Of a DNA stretch of 43,711 nt, positions 1 to 8,828 are shown one piece after another; position 1 is the first letter of the stretch, and each line of letters starts with the position of its first letter. The notes under the pieces are model-generated. The model was given only the letters and a program-made list of their open reading frames with translations. It did no database searches and had not been told where the DNA came from. The stretch lies in contig PCWG01000039.1 in NCBI GenBank assembly GCA_002787235.1, positions 1 to 43,711 of the forward strand. Reading direction: 5' to 3'. Origin of the DNA: Nitrospinae bacterium CG11_big_fil_rev_8_21_14_0_20_45_15. GTDB taxonomy: Bacteria > Nitrospinota > Nitrospinia > Nitrospinales > VA-1. A program made the translations under genes and the position numbers.

Positions 1-1197
1 CAAATGCGGTCATCCGCCGATATTTTGACCCTCACGGCGACGCCAATTCCCAGAACACTGCATTTTTCTCTCATGGGAGTGCGTGATTTGAGCGTTATAG
101 AAACACCGCCAAGAGATCGAATGGCGATCAAAACCTATATCCGCAAATTTGATGAACAGGTCATTCAGGAAGCCATCCAGCGCGAACTGGATCGGCAAGG
201 GCAGATTTTTTTCGTACACAACAAGGTTCATAGCATTCATTCCGTTGCAGAGATGATCCGCAGGATTGTTCCCCGTGCGCGTATTGGCATCGGTCATGGT
301 CAGATGCCGGAAAAGCAATTGGAAAATGTGATGCGCATGTTCATCGAAAAAGAGATCGATGTTCTGATTTGCACTACCATTGTTGAGTCGGGTCTGGATA
401 TACCTGCAGCGAATACGATCATCATCAATCGAGCGGATCAGTTTGGCTTGGCCCAACTGTATCAGTTGCGAGGCCGAGTGGGTCGATACAAGCATCAGGC
501 TTACGCGTATTTATTGATACCGGGGGCCATGGCAATTTCTACAGAAGCCCGACAGAGAATCACCGCGATACAGGAACTGAATGAACTGGGCGCAGGGTTT
601 CAGCTGGCCGCGCGTGATATGGAAATCCGTGGTGTCGGCAATATGTTGGGACACAAACAGTCGGGACATATTTCCTCCATCGGTTTCGATATGTATTGCA
701 AGCTGATGGATGAAACGGTGAAAGAGATTCATGGCCAGAAAGTGGATACCGCATTTGAACCGGAAGTGAATTTGATGATCAAAGGGTTCATCCCCAAAGA
801 CTATATTCCCGATTTGAATCAACGCCTTGAAATTTATCGTCGGATTCAATTGATGGGTGAGGCCAAAGAATGTGAATACATGGAAACGGAATTGGCGGAT
901 CGTTATGGTCCTGTCCCGTCAGATGTGAAAAAACTTTTGGGTGTGATTGCGGTCAAAGCAATTTGCAGGAAAATAAAGGTTTCAAAGATCGAGTTGAAAG
1001 GCCCCAAAGCGATTTTGCATTTTCTGGACGATGTCGAAATAGAGACTGGGAAATTGACTCAAAATATTGACAGTCGTCTCTCCTTCCTGTCCGAGTTTAA
1101 AATGGGAGTCTTGCTCGATCGCATCACCTGGCAGGACGATCTGGACACGGTGCAGCGATGCTTGAGGCAATTGGCAGGTGTGATAAATGCAAAATAA
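1..1197 (+). CDS. mfd: Transcription-repair coupling factor Mfd, C-terminal part (5' end outside window)
   Basis: Mfd is a DNA translocase that removes stalled RNA polymerase from lesions and recruits UvrA. Only the last roughly 398 residues are present. The reading frame is open to the left edge, and the first ATG at position 4 is an internal methionine, because the family continues upstream of the TLTATPIPRT motif (helicase motif III region). Motifs V and VI are clear in ESGLDIPAANTIIINRADQF and QLYQLRGRVGR, followed by the family-specific TRCF C-terminal domain (about residues 250-397). The stop at 1195-1197 overlaps the next gene by 11 bp, so the two are probably co-transcribed. uvrB lies about 20 kb away in the same window, but nothing links them directly. 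The identification is very secure; only the partial status limits it. Confidence 0.96.
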   Translation, partial: QMRSSADILTLTATPIPRTLHFSLMGVRDLSVIETPPRDRMAIKTYIRKFDEQVIQEAIQRELDRQGQIFFVHNKVHSIHSVAEMIRRIVPRARIGIGHGQMPEKQLENVMRMFIEKEIDVLICTTIVESGLDIPAANTIIINRADQFGLAQLYQLRGRVGRYKHQAYAYLLIPGAMAISTEARQRITAIQELNELGAGFQLAARDMEIRGVGNMLGHKQSGHISSIGFDMYCKLMDETVKEIHGQKVDTAFEPEVNLMIKGFIPKDYIPDLNQRLEIYRRIQLMGEAKECEYMETELADRYGPVPSDVKKLLGVIAVKAICRKIKVSKIELKGPKAILHFLDDVEIETGKLTQNIDSRLSFLSEFKMGVLLDRITWQDDLDTVQRCLRQLAGVINAK

Positions 1198-2176
1198 ATG
1201 GAACAGAAAAATTTCAGGCTTCGATGCGGGTTGGATGCTCAGCATTTTATTGTTGGTTTTTCTGATGGCCTGCGAAAGTAATGCCGTTGAAGATGTAACG
1301 ATCAGCGACTCATCTCCAGTGGTCAAAATCAATAGCAAGGTGATAACAGTCGGAGATTTTAAAAAACAGATTAAAGAGTTACGAAAGAAGTTTCATCTGC
1401 ATAATAAAGAAACTTCTTTAGAGGAAAAGTATGTTTTGAAGTTGCAAGCCATGAATGAGCTCGTAAAAAACGAATTGTTCAGCCGTGAAATTGCAAATGC
1501 GGGCCTTTCTGTGACTTCAGACGAGTTGAAACAGGAAATCCATGAAGCCATAAACGGTTTCAGCGAAAAGGCATTTGCGGATTATATGGAATTGACTGGC
1601 CGTTCTCTTAAAGAATGGGAAAACAATTTTAAATTCAACTTGTTGACAAATAAATTGATTCTGTTAAGGGTCAATAGTAAAGTAATGGTAGATGATGAGC
1701 AGTTGCATTCATACTTTGAGTCACATGCCGATGAGTTTGCCACGAAAGAGCAGGTGCGTGCGCTTCATATCATGGTTAAAACTGAAAAAGAAGCTCGGGA
1801 AATTCAAGATAAGCTAAAATCTAAAAAGAATAAATTTGCGGATTTGGTACGTGATTATTCTGTAGCACCCGAAGGGGCTTATGGCGGAGATCTGGGATAT
1901 TTTTCAGTCGGGCAAATGCTCGAAGAGTTTGACTCTGTTTTTAAATTAAAAGAGGGTCAGACGAGCGAAATCATCAAAACTCCATACGGTTATCATCTCT
2001 TTAAAGTTGTGGATAAAAAAGAAGGTAGAAAAATGACCTTCGAGGAATCCAGAACGATGATCTCTAATCGACTCTTGCAAGAAAAACAAGACGCCGCTTT
2101 CAACAAATGGTTGAACGAGTTGAAAGGGCAGGCGAAAATTCAAATCATCCATGAAACTTTTGCACAAATTTCCTGA
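1187..2176 (+). CDS. PpiC-type peptidyl-prolyl isomerase lipoprotein (PrsA/SurA-like)
   Basis: This 329-residue protein has an N-terminal hydrophobic segment ending in a lipobox (LMAC, Cys29). It should therefore be lipidated; Glu at +2 gives no inner-membrane retention signal. A SurA_N-like helical region (about 45-175) is followed by a parvulin rotamase domain (about 185-280), recognisable from RALHIMVK, the GGDLGYF motif and KTPYGYHLFKV. It probably assists folding of outer-membrane or periplasmic proteins. The start ATG overlaps the mfd end by 11 bp, and the 3' end overlaps the next chaperone gene by 26 bp, suggesting translational coupling of two related folding factors. The family assignment is secure. 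The client proteins and the membrane in which it sits are inference. Confidence 0.9.
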   Translation: MQNKWNRKISGFDAGWMLSILLLVFLMACESNAVEDVTISDSSPVVKINSKVITVGDFKKQIKELRKKFHLHNKETSLEEKYVLKLQAMNELVKNELFSREIANAGLSVTSDELKQEIHEAINGFSEKAFADYMELTGRSLKEWENNFKFNLLTNKLILLRVNSKVMVDDEQLHSYFESHADEFATKEQVRALHIMVKTEKEAREIQDKLKSKKNKFADLVRDYSVAPEGAYGGDLGYFSVGQMLEEFDSVFKLKEGQTSEIIKTPYGYHLFKVVDKKEGRKMTFEESRTMISNRLLQEKQDAAFNKWLNELKGQAKIQIIHETFAQIS

Positions 2177-3425
2177 CCGCCTTTCAGCGGTCTTATACCT
2201 GTTGGTTGCAAATTTGCTGTTTGCCAACCCCTCCGTCGCCATGGTTTATGACAGAGTGGTTGCCAAGGTCAACAGTGAAATTATAACCATGAGTGCTGTT
2301 TACGAAAGAGAACATCCTTTTCGTCAAATGATGAGCCGTACAGGTGAGAAAATTCCTCCGAGGGATGAACTGCTGAAGCAAATTCTGGATATTATTATTG
2401 AAGAAAAATTGCAAATACAACATGGTAAAAAACTGGGAATCCAGGTAGAAGAGGACCGTGTTGAAGCCGCGTTGAATGATGTGAAAGAAGATAATGGCAT
2501 CAACGAAGAGCAAATGAAGATGATGCTTGAAAAGGAAGGAAGAACGATAGAGCAATACAAAGACCAGATTCGTAACCAGCTGATTATGGGACAAGTGGCA
2601 AGGTATCAGTTTGGACGTAACCTGGTCGTTAAAGATTCGCTCATTGAAAAGTACTACGAGCGTACAAAGAAGGATTATTGGGTCGCTGGGAAAATTTCGG
2701 TCCGGCACATTCTATTTATTTTGGATGATGCACTCACGGATCAGGAAATTGAAGTTAAAAGAAAACGTGCTGAAATGGTTTTAGCAGAAATCCGATCTGG
2801 AAAATCTTTTGAGGAAATGGCGCGTCTTTATTCGGAAGATGTTTCCGCTTCATCGGGGGGAGAAATCGGTACGCTTCAAAAGGGCCGCATGGTTCCAGAA
2901 TTTGACAAGGCGGCGTTTGCTTTGAAAGAGGGTGGCGTGAGCGATATTGTAAAAACCCAGTTTGGTTTTCATATTATAAAAGTGGATAAGGTTTTCCCCG
3001 GGCACACAAAGCCGCTTGACGATAAGCTGAGAGAAAAGTTGAAGAATTTAATTCTTAAAAAGGCGACCGAAGAAAAATACAAAGAATGGGTTCAAAAACT
3101 TAAAAAAGATGCTTTCATTGAGATCACCTGGAATGAGGATCCGAAAAACAAAGCTAAATCCTCTGTAGCAACAGAGAAAGTTGAAAACAAATCTGTAAGT
3201 AAGGCAGCTTCTAATTCCAAATCAGCAAAAGAGGGCAAGCCTCCAAAATGGAAAGCTGAAAGCATCGAAACTTCACAGTCGGCTTCAAGTAAAAGTGCTG
3301 TTAAAGAGGGTGGTTTAGGAACCCTTGAGAAAAAGCTTCGATACTATAAGAAATTACGAGACAGTAAAAAAATATCTGAAGCCACTTACCAAAAGAAGAA
3401 ACAAGAATTGTTGAATCAGCTTTAA
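2151..3425 (+). CDS. SurA-like periplasmic chaperone / peptidyl-prolyl isomerase with SHOCT-like tail
   Basis: The 424-residue protein starts with a Sec-type signal peptide (likely cleavage after residue 30, ANPSVA), then a SurA N-terminal domain (VVAKVNSEIITMSAVYE) and one parvulin domain (about 180-283; SVRHILFIL, SGGEIGTL, KTQFGFHIIKVDKV). The E. coli protein has two parvulin domains; this one has one. A Lys/Ser-rich low-complexity linker (about 325-385) leads to a short helical C-terminus (about 387-424, LEKKLRYYKKLRDSKKIS) that resembles a SHOCT domain. Its start lies inside the preceding lipoprotein gene, so the two are most likely translated together. Its expected role is outer-membrane protein folding. 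The function of the tail is unknown. Confidence 0.88.
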   Translation: MKLLHKFPDRLSAVLYLLVANLLFANPSVAMVYDRVVAKVNSEIITMSAVYEREHPFRQMMSRTGEKIPPRDELLKQILDIIIEEKLQIQHGKKLGIQVEEDRVEAALNDVKEDNGINEEQMKMMLEKEGRTIEQYKDQIRNQLIMGQVARYQFGRNLVVKDSLIEKYYERTKKDYWVAGKISVRHILFILDDALTDQEIEVKRKRAEMVLAEIRSGKSFEEMARLYSEDVSASSGGEIGTLQKGRMVPEFDKAAFALKEGGVSDIVKTQFGFHIIKVDKVFPGHTKPLDDKLREKLKNLILKKATEEKYKEWVQKLKKDAFIEITWNEDPKNKAKSSVATEKVENKSVSKAASNSKSAKEGKPPKWKAESIETSQSASSKSAVKEGGLGTLEKKLRYYKKLRDSKKISEATYQKKKQELLNQL

Positions 3426-3498
3426 TTTTTGTAATCCCCCCTTTCCACGCATAATAAATTCTGGCGATCATGATCGTCATTTGCTTGCCTCTACACTC

Positions 3499-4935
3499 AT
3501 GTCTTTGCATCCTATGGGCACTCTGATTCAAAAAACGCGGAAAATGTTGGCCGGTTTTATTCGCCCTGAGCACAAGGTTTTGATTGCTGTTTCGGGTGGG
3601 ATTGATTCCAGCGTTTTATTGGATGTGATGTTGCGATTGTCGGACGAACTTCATTTTAAAATTGCAGTGGCCCATTTCAATCATCAGGCGAGAGGGGAAG
3701 AATCGATTGCTGACGAGGATTTTGTATCTCAATATGCCGATTCACTTGGTTTAGAGTTTGTCACTGAAAAAGGGGATGTGTACAGCGAGGCAAAAAAGAT
3801 CAAGAAGTCTTTTCAAGAGACGGCCCGAATATTGCGCGGAGAATTTTTGCGGCGATCTCTATTAACCACACATGCCCATTTCATCGCGCTCGGTCACAAT
3901 GATGACGATCAAGCCGAAACCGTTTTGATCAATTTGCTAAGAGGAAGCGGGATGAAAGGATTGAGTGGAATGTCAGAACGCAGTGATCCCTTCATTCGCC
4001 CCTTGCTGAACTGTGATCGTAAAGAAATACAAGAGTACGCCCGAGACCAGAAAATCGCTTTCCGAGAGGATTCTTCCAACAGGAAAACAGATTACTTGCG
4101 AAACAGGATCCGTATGCAGTTGATACCTATGCTGGAGGACTACAATCCAAAAATTAAAAAAACTTTGACGCAAACGGCGCAAATTCTTCGCGACGAAGAA
4201 AAATTATTGAGTTTGCAGGACTGCGAGCAACTCAAAAAAATCATCCTCAACGAAAATGAAGAACAAATTTTTATGGATTTGAATCCTTTCTGGGCTCTAT
4301 CCAATGAAGGACAGCAAAGATTGTGCTGGAGTTTGCTTAGAAAAATTTACGGAGGCGCAAGCCGGTTTTCCTTTCGGCACGTCAGTTATATCAGGCGTAT
4401 CATGCAGAAACGAACATCGGCAGGCCCGGCGTTGTTGCCAGAAGGCTGGTATCTTGAAACGCAGGGCAATACCGGACATATCAAAAAAGGTACTTATTTT
4501 AGAGCAAGCAGTACAGATGCTGAAACTTTTAAAAATAGCGATGCCGTTCCCATAAAAATCCCAGGCACAACCTCATGGGAAACCGCAGGCATTGAAATCC
4601 GGGCCGAGTTATTAAGCACATATGATGCGTCTCAGAATAATAGTGCGGAAGAGGCATTCCTCGATTTTGGCATGACAGGGGGGGGGATCACAGGGAGGTT
4701 TAATGAACCGGGAGACCGATTTGTACCTTTGGGGATGAGTGGCAGTCAAAAACTCAAAAAGTTTTTTATAGATCGTAAAGTAGATCGGGAGCATCGAAAG
4801 TCTATTCCCGTCTTGACAAACGCTCTAGGCGATATTATTTGGATCATTGGGATGAGGATATCAAATTTGTACCGTATTACGGATCGAACGCAACAAGTAT
4901 TGCATCTAACTCAATACAAGTGTGGCGGAAAGTGA
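3499..4935 (+). CDS. tilS: tRNA(Ile)-lysidine synthetase TilS
   Basis: TilS converts C34 of the CAU-anticodon tRNA-Ile to lysidine using ATP and lysine, so that the tRNA reads AUA. The N-terminal PP-loop ATPase motif SGGIDSS lies near residue 32, with the family motifs HFNHQARGEES and LGHNDDDQAETV. The middle carries the tRNA-binding region, and the C-terminal TilS domain contains GDRFVPLGMSGSQKLKKFF. Length (about 478 aa) is normal for the family. The start is uncertain. ATG at 3499, ATG at 3514 and TTG at 3481 are all in frame, and none has a good Shine-Dalgarno sequence; 3514 would fit the usual distance to the PP-loop best. A tilS-ftsH-folP order is common in bacteria and supports the call. 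Confidence 0.93.
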   Translation: MSLHPMGTLIQKTRKMLAGFIRPEHKVLIAVSGGIDSSVLLDVMLRLSDELHFKIAVAHFNHQARGEESIADEDFVSQYADSLGLEFVTEKGDVYSEAKKIKKSFQETARILRGEFLRRSLLTTHAHFIALGHNDDDQAETVLINLLRGSGMKGLSGMSERSDPFIRPLLNCDRKEIQEYARDQKIAFREDSSNRKTDYLRNRIRMQLIPMLEDYNPKIKKTLTQTAQILRDEEKLLSLQDCEQLKKIILNENEEQIFMDLNPFWALSNEGQQRLCWSLLRKIYGGASRFSFRHVSYIRRIMQKRTSAGPALLPEGWYLETQGNTGHIKKGTYFRASSTDAETFKNSDAVPIKIPGTTSWETAGIEIRAELLSTYDASQNNSAEEAFLDFGMTGGGITGRFNEPGDRFVPLGMSGSQKLKKFFIDRKVDREHRKSIPVLTNALGDIIWIIGMRISNLYRITDRTQQVLHLTQYKCGGK

Positions 4936-5030
4936 CATGGGTGACTGCTCATGGGGAACTTTCCTGATTGAAGCCTTTGTCTTATAGATTAATTTAAAAA
5001 TTTATTGCTGGACTTTGGCATTTAAAAATA

Positions 5031-5039
5031 TGTTACTAT
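5031..5039 (+). promoter_or_regulatory. Extended -10 promoter candidate for ftsH
   Basis: The string TGTTACTAT matches an extended -10 element (TGn followed by TACTAT). It lies about 59 bp upstream of the ftsH start in the 162-bp gap after tilS. No good -35 hexamer is found at 16-18 bp, which is typical of TGn promoters. Start of transcription would be near 5046. This is a consensus match only. Confidence 0.5.
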
Positions 5040-5086
5040 ATGGAATATACTTGGAGCATTGAGAACATGTTAAACCATTCTTTTTC

Positions 5087-5092
5087 AGGAGG
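5087..5092 (+). promoter_or_regulatory. Shine-Dalgarno that fixes the ftsH TTG start
   Basis: A full AGGAGG lies five bases before TTG at 5098. No in-frame ATG lies between it and the conserved membrane anchor, so it supports initiation at the rare TTG codon. Confidence 0.8.
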
Positions 5093-5097
5093 AAATC

Positions 5098-7017
5098 TTG
5101 AACCAGTTTTATAAAAATCTTGCACTCTGGTTAGTCATACTTCTGATATTTGTCGCTTTATTTAATGCCTTTAATAAACCGTTGACTGCCCAGTCTGAGG
5201 TTGTATTCAGCGACTTTTTACTACAGGTCGATGAGGGTCAGGTTAAAGAGGTGATGATACAAGGCGATTATATAACGGGGAAATATCTCGATGGTCGCGA
5301 GTTTCAAACGATTACACCCCCTAAAGATCCCGATCTGATTCGTATATTACGCGAAAAGAAAGTTCGCATGGTCGTTGTTCCGCCAGAGCAAACCAGTTGG
5401 TACATGAGTTTGTTGATTTCCTGGTTGCCGATGATCTTTTTACTTGGGATTTGGATTTTCTTCATGCGCCAGATGCAGGGCGGTGGCGGGAAAGCATTGT
5501 CTTTTGGTAAAAGCAAAGCCAAACTTCTGAATGAAGAAAAGAACAAGACGACCTTTAAGGATGTAGCGGGTGTTGATGAAGCGAAGGAAGAGCTTCATGA
5601 AATCATTGAATTTTTAAGAGAACCCCAAAAGTTCAGTAAATTGGGCGGTAAGATTCCTAAAGGCGTCTTACTGGTAGGCCCTCCCGGTACGGGTAAAACC
5701 TTGTTGGCGCGCGCGATTTCAGGTGAGGCCAATGTGCCTTTCTTTAGCATCAGTGGTTCTGATTTTGTGGAAATGTTTGTTGGGGTGGGTGCATCGCGAG
5801 TGCGTGACTTGTTTGAACAAGGCAAGAAGAACAGCCCCTGTATCATTTTCATTGACGAGATAGATGCTGTGGGTCGTCATCGAGGCGCAGGCCTTGGCGG
5901 TGGTCACGATGAACGTGAGCAAACACTCAATCAGTTACTGGTTGAGATGGATGGTTTTGAAAATAACGAAGGCGTCATCTTGATTGCGGCGACCAACCGC
6001 CCGGATGTTTTGGACCCTGCATTATTGCGTCCAGGCAGGTTTGACCGTGAAGTGACGGTGGGTCTGGCCGATGTTAAAGGCAGGGAAGCTATCCTGAAGG
6101 TTCACACCAGCACGGTTCCTATTGAAGATAATGTTGAACTTAGAACGATCGCACGTGGCACACCGGGTTTCACCGGAGCAGATTTGGCGAACCTTGTCAA
6201 TGAAGCCGCTCTGTTAGCCGCACGCAAAGACAGTAAGAGTGTAGGCATGCAGGATTTTGAGGATGCCAAGGATAAAGTCCTCATGGGTGTTGAACGTCGA
6301 AGCATGTTCATAAGCGAAGACGAAAAGAGAACCACCGCTTATCATGAAGCAGGACATGCATTGGTTGCTGTTAAATTGCCGGGCACCGATCCGGTTCATA
6401 AGGTCACTATTATCCCGCGTGGTCGAGCTCTGGGACTTACCTTGCAATTACCAGTCGATGATCAACATACCTATCACAGAACCTATTTGTACAACCGTTT
6501 GGCTATCATGATGGGTGGTCGCGTTGCTGAAGAAATTTTTCTGGGGCAAATGACTACGGGTGCCGGGAATGATATTGAACGGGCGACAGAGATGGCCCGC
6601 AAGATGGTATGCGAATGGGGTATGAGTGAAGAGATGGGACCCCTGACATACGGAACAAAAGAAGAGCAGGTTTTTCTGGGTCGTGATTTTTCATCGCAGA
6701 AAAATTTTAGTGATCAGACCGCCAAACTCATTGACCAGGAAGTCAAAGCTCTGGTCATGGGTGGATACAATATGGCGGTTGATATCCTCAAGAATAATCG
6801 GGAGATTCTCGAAAACATGGCTCAGGCCTTGCTGGATCAAGAGACTCTGAATGCTGATGAAATCGCCAGAATCTGTGCCGGCAAGCCTTTGCGAGAGGAT
6901 GACACCTCCAGCAAAGATGATTCTCCGCCACCGCATACGGAAGAAGATAAAAAACGAGGATCATTTGGCGAAGGCTTAATGGGTGGAGGCGGTCTACCCG
7001 ACCCCACTCCCGCTTAA
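5098..7017 (+). CDS. ftsH: ATP-dependent zinc metalloprotease FtsH
   Basis: FtsH is the inner-membrane AAA+ protease that degrades misfolded membrane proteins and some cytosolic regulators. The 639 residues show two transmembrane segments (about 8-26 and 101-122) flanking a periplasmic FtsH_ext domain. The AAA module has Walker A GPPGTGKT (194-201), Walker [12 protein letters not shown] and the second region of homology ending in RPGRFDREV. The zinc protease site is HEAGH (His416-His420), with the third ligand Asp near 492 in [10 protein letters not shown]. The C-terminus is a short Gly-rich tail. Translation begins at TTG, supported by a perfect Shine-Dalgarno five bases upstream. All catalytic residues are intact. 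It is followed by a terminator-like hairpin and then folP, a common bacterial order. Confidence 0.97.
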   Translation: MNQFYKNLALWLVILLIFVALFNAFNKPLTAQSEVVFSDFLLQVDEGQVKEVMIQGDYITGKYLDGREFQTITPPKDPDLIRILREKKVRMVVVPPEQTSWYMSLLISWLPMIFLLGIWIFFMRQMQGGGGKALSFGKSKAKLLNEEKNKTTFKDVAGVDEAKEELHEIIEFLREPQKFSKLGGKIPKGVLLVGPPGTGKTLLARAISGEANVPFFSISGSDFVEMFVGVGASRVRDLFEQGKKNSPCIIFIDEIDAVGRHRGAGLGGGHDEREQTLNQLLVEMDGFENNEGVILIAATNRPDVLDPALLRPGRFDREVTVGLADVKGREAILKVHTSTVPIEDNVELRTIARGTPGFTGADLANLVNEAALLAARKDSKSVGMQDFEDAKDKVLMGVERRSMFISEDEKRTTAYHEAGHALVAVKLPGTDPVHKVTIIPRGRALGLTLQLPVDDQHTYHRTYLYNRLAIMMGGRVAEEIFLGQMTTGAGNDIERATEMARKMVCEWGMSEEMGPLTYGTKEEQVFLGRDFSSQKNFSDQTAKLIDQEVKALVMGGYNMAVDILKNNREILENMAQALLDQETLNADEIARICAGKPLREDDTSSKDDSPPPHTEEDKKRGSFGEGLMGGGGLPDPTPA

Positions 7018-7070
7018 ATGTTTTGCGGTTTCAGAATGTGCCGCGATACGATAGATGTAAGGTTTATTTG

Positions 7071-7115
7071 AAAGGCTTCACTTCTTCTTTTTCAGGAGAA
7101 GTGGAGCCTTTCTGT
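7071..7115 (+). terminator. Hairpin downstream of ftsH, probable intrinsic terminator
   Basis: Arms 7071-7085 and 7097-7111 pair over 15 bp with one G-U pair around an 11-base loop, and a short run with four consecutive T follows. The T run is weak, so termination may be partial and folP may receive read-through from the ftsH promoter. Confidence 0.55.
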
Positions 7116-7156
7116 TTTAGATCAACACTGCCCGTGTTATAAATAAGGTTGTTCCA

Positions 7157-7996
7157 ATGAACAATGCGAATGGATTTCAGGATGAGAGCACGGTTGAGAT
7201 TATGGCAATCATCAACCTTTCTCCAGACTCTTTCTATGAACCCAGTCATTGCAGTGGGGTGGACTCGGTACTCAGGCAAGCCCTGAAATTCAGAGAAGAG
7301 GGTGCAAATTATCTGGATATTGGGGCGGAAAGTAGCCGCCCCGGGGCAAAACCTATTCCCGTCAATTGTGAAATTGAAAGATTGCTACCGGTGGTGTCCC
7401 GGTTGAGCAAAGAAATACCCGATCTTCAGATATCGGTGGATACCTACAAACCAGAAGTGGCGCGAGCTGTTTTGGGAGAGGGTGCACATATTATAAATGA
7501 TATCACTGGCGGCTCAGCCGAAATGCTGAAGGTCATTGCCCAGAATCATGCGAGAGTGATTTTGATGCACATGCAGGGCAAACCCGAGACGATGCAAATC
7601 GCCCCTCATTACGACAACCTGATAACCGAAATCACAGATTTTTTGAGTCAACGTGTGACCGATGCCGAAGAGGCCGGTGTCGATAAAGACAAGATATGGA
7701 TTGATCCGGGGATAGGATTTGGCAAGACAGTCGATCAAAATATAAAATTGATCGCTCAATTGGACCAACTCAAGGTTTTAAAGAAGCCGATTTTGTTGGG
7801 AGCGTCACGAAAATCATTCATTGGGAAAATTTTGGATCAAGAAGTTGCTGATCGTTTGGAAGGCTCTCTTGCCGTTGCTATCATGGGGTATTTGAAAGGG
7901 GCGAATATTCTTAGAGTGCATGACGTTGGCGCAACGCAAAGTGCTTTAACAATGTTTTCCGCCCTTTGGAAAAGTACATTATCAGGGGAAGTATGA
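7157..7996 (+). CDS. folP: Dihydropteroate synthase
   Basis: FolP joins p-aminobenzoate to 6-hydroxymethyl-dihydropterin pyrophosphate in folate synthesis. The 279-residue protein is a TIM barrel with the family signatures in order: NLSPDSFYEP (pterin/pABA loop 1), LDIGAESSRPGA (loop 2), ISVDTYKPEVA, HIINDITGG, VILMHMQGKPETMQ, WIDPGIGFGKT and LLGASRKSFIG (the C-terminal SRKSFIG pterin/phosphate motif). The N-terminus is slightly extended compared with the shortest family members. An AAGG eight bases before the ATG at 7157 is a weak ribosome-binding site. The stop overlaps the pdxJ start as ATGA (7993-7996), so translation of the two is coupled. Confidence 0.95.
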   Translation: MNNANGFQDESTVEIMAIINLSPDSFYEPSHCSGVDSVLRQALKFREEGANYLDIGAESSRPGAKPIPVNCEIERLLPVVSRLSKEIPDLQISVDTYKPEVARAVLGEGAHIINDITGGSAEMLKVIAQNHARVILMHMQGKPETMQIAPHYDNLITEITDFLSQRVTDAEEAGVDKDKIWIDPGIGFGKTVDQNIKLIAQLDQLKVLKKPILLGASRKSFIGKILDQEVADRLEGSLAVAIMGYLKGANILRVHDVGATQSALTMFSALWKSTLSGEV

Positions 7997-8724
7997 TTCG
8001 ATTGTATGTCAACGTAGACCATGTGGCGACACTGCGCGAAGCGCGTAAAGGCAAAGAACCCGATCCTTTGCTGGCGGCTTTGATTGCCGAGAAGGCTGGT
8101 GCTTATGGGATAACCGTTCACTTGAGAGAAGACCGCCGGCATATCCAGGACGACGATGTGCGACGTATACGTCAACAAATCCGAACGCCCCTCAATTTGG
8201 AGATGGCACCTGTAGAGGAGATGGTTATTTTTGCAGAACAGGTTTGCCCGCATCAAGTGTCTTTGGTCCCGGAAAAGCGTCAGGAAATAACCACAGAGGG
8301 GGGGCTGGACGTTTGCGGTAACGAGCAGGAATTATTGAAGATCAGAGAGCGCTTGCACCCCTCAGCCATAAAATTCAGTTTGTTTGTCGATCCTGTTATA
8401 GAACAGATCGAAGCCGCCAAACGGATTGGAGCTGATAGCATCGAATTGAATACCGGCGCGTATTCAGAATTGGGGCCGGGAGAAGAACGCGAGTGTCGGC
8501 TTTTAGAATTGAGACAAGCGTCCGCTCATGCCCGTAAAATTGGATTGACGGTGTTTGCAGGGCATGGTTTGACACCTGAAAACGTGGTTGCTATTGCCGC
8601 GATTCCTGAAATTGAAGAACTAAATATCGGGCATAATCTGATCGCACAGTCGATTTATCATGGGCTGGAAAATGCCATAAATACAATGATGATTGCTATC
8701 AAGCAAGGGGTTGCTCAAAGGTAG
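7993..8724 (+). CDS. pdxJ: Pyridoxine 5'-phosphate synthase PdxJ
   Basis: PdxJ condenses 3-amino-1-hydroxyacetone phosphate with 1-deoxyxylulose 5-phosphate in the DXP-dependent vitamin B6 route. The sequence opens with the hallmark YVNVDHVATLREAR and continues with ITVHLREDRRHIQDDDV, LNLEMAP, QVSLVPEKRQEITTEGGLDV, GADSIELNTGAYSE, HGLTPENV and IEELNIGHNLIA, covering the complete barrel. An in-frame ATG at 7966 would add nine residues. The ATG at 7993 is preferred because AGGGGA lies just upstream (7984-7989) and the conserved N-terminus begins there. That gives 243 residues, a normal length, and a four-base overlap with folP. Confidence 0.96.
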   Translation: MIRLYVNVDHVATLREARKGKEPDPLLAALIAEKAGAYGITVHLREDRRHIQDDDVRRIRQQIRTPLNLEMAPVEEMVIFAEQVCPHQVSLVPEKRQEITTEGGLDVCGNEQELLKIRERLHPSAIKFSLFVDPVIEQIEAAKRIGADSIELNTGAYSELGPGEERECRLLELRQASAHARKIGLTVFAGHGLTPENVVAIAAIPEIEELNIGHNLIAQSIYHGLENAINTMMIAIKQGVAQR

Positions 8725-8742
8725 AATTTTTTTTAAGGGTTC

Positions 8743-8773
8743 CTGACTTTTTCATTTTTAAAATTGGTATAAT
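8743..8773 (+). promoter_or_regulatory. Extended -10 promoter candidate before the coiled-coil gene
   Basis: A perfect TATAAT (8768-8773) is preceded by TGG, making TGGTATAAT, a textbook extended -10. A weak -35-like CTGACT lies 19 bp upstream. Transcription would start near 8780, about 50 bases before the ATG at 8829. Confidence 0.65.
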
Positions 8774-8828
8774 ATTTGCTTTTATTCCTGTGAATCAATT
8801 GTAGACAACTATTTGACGGTAAATCTAA

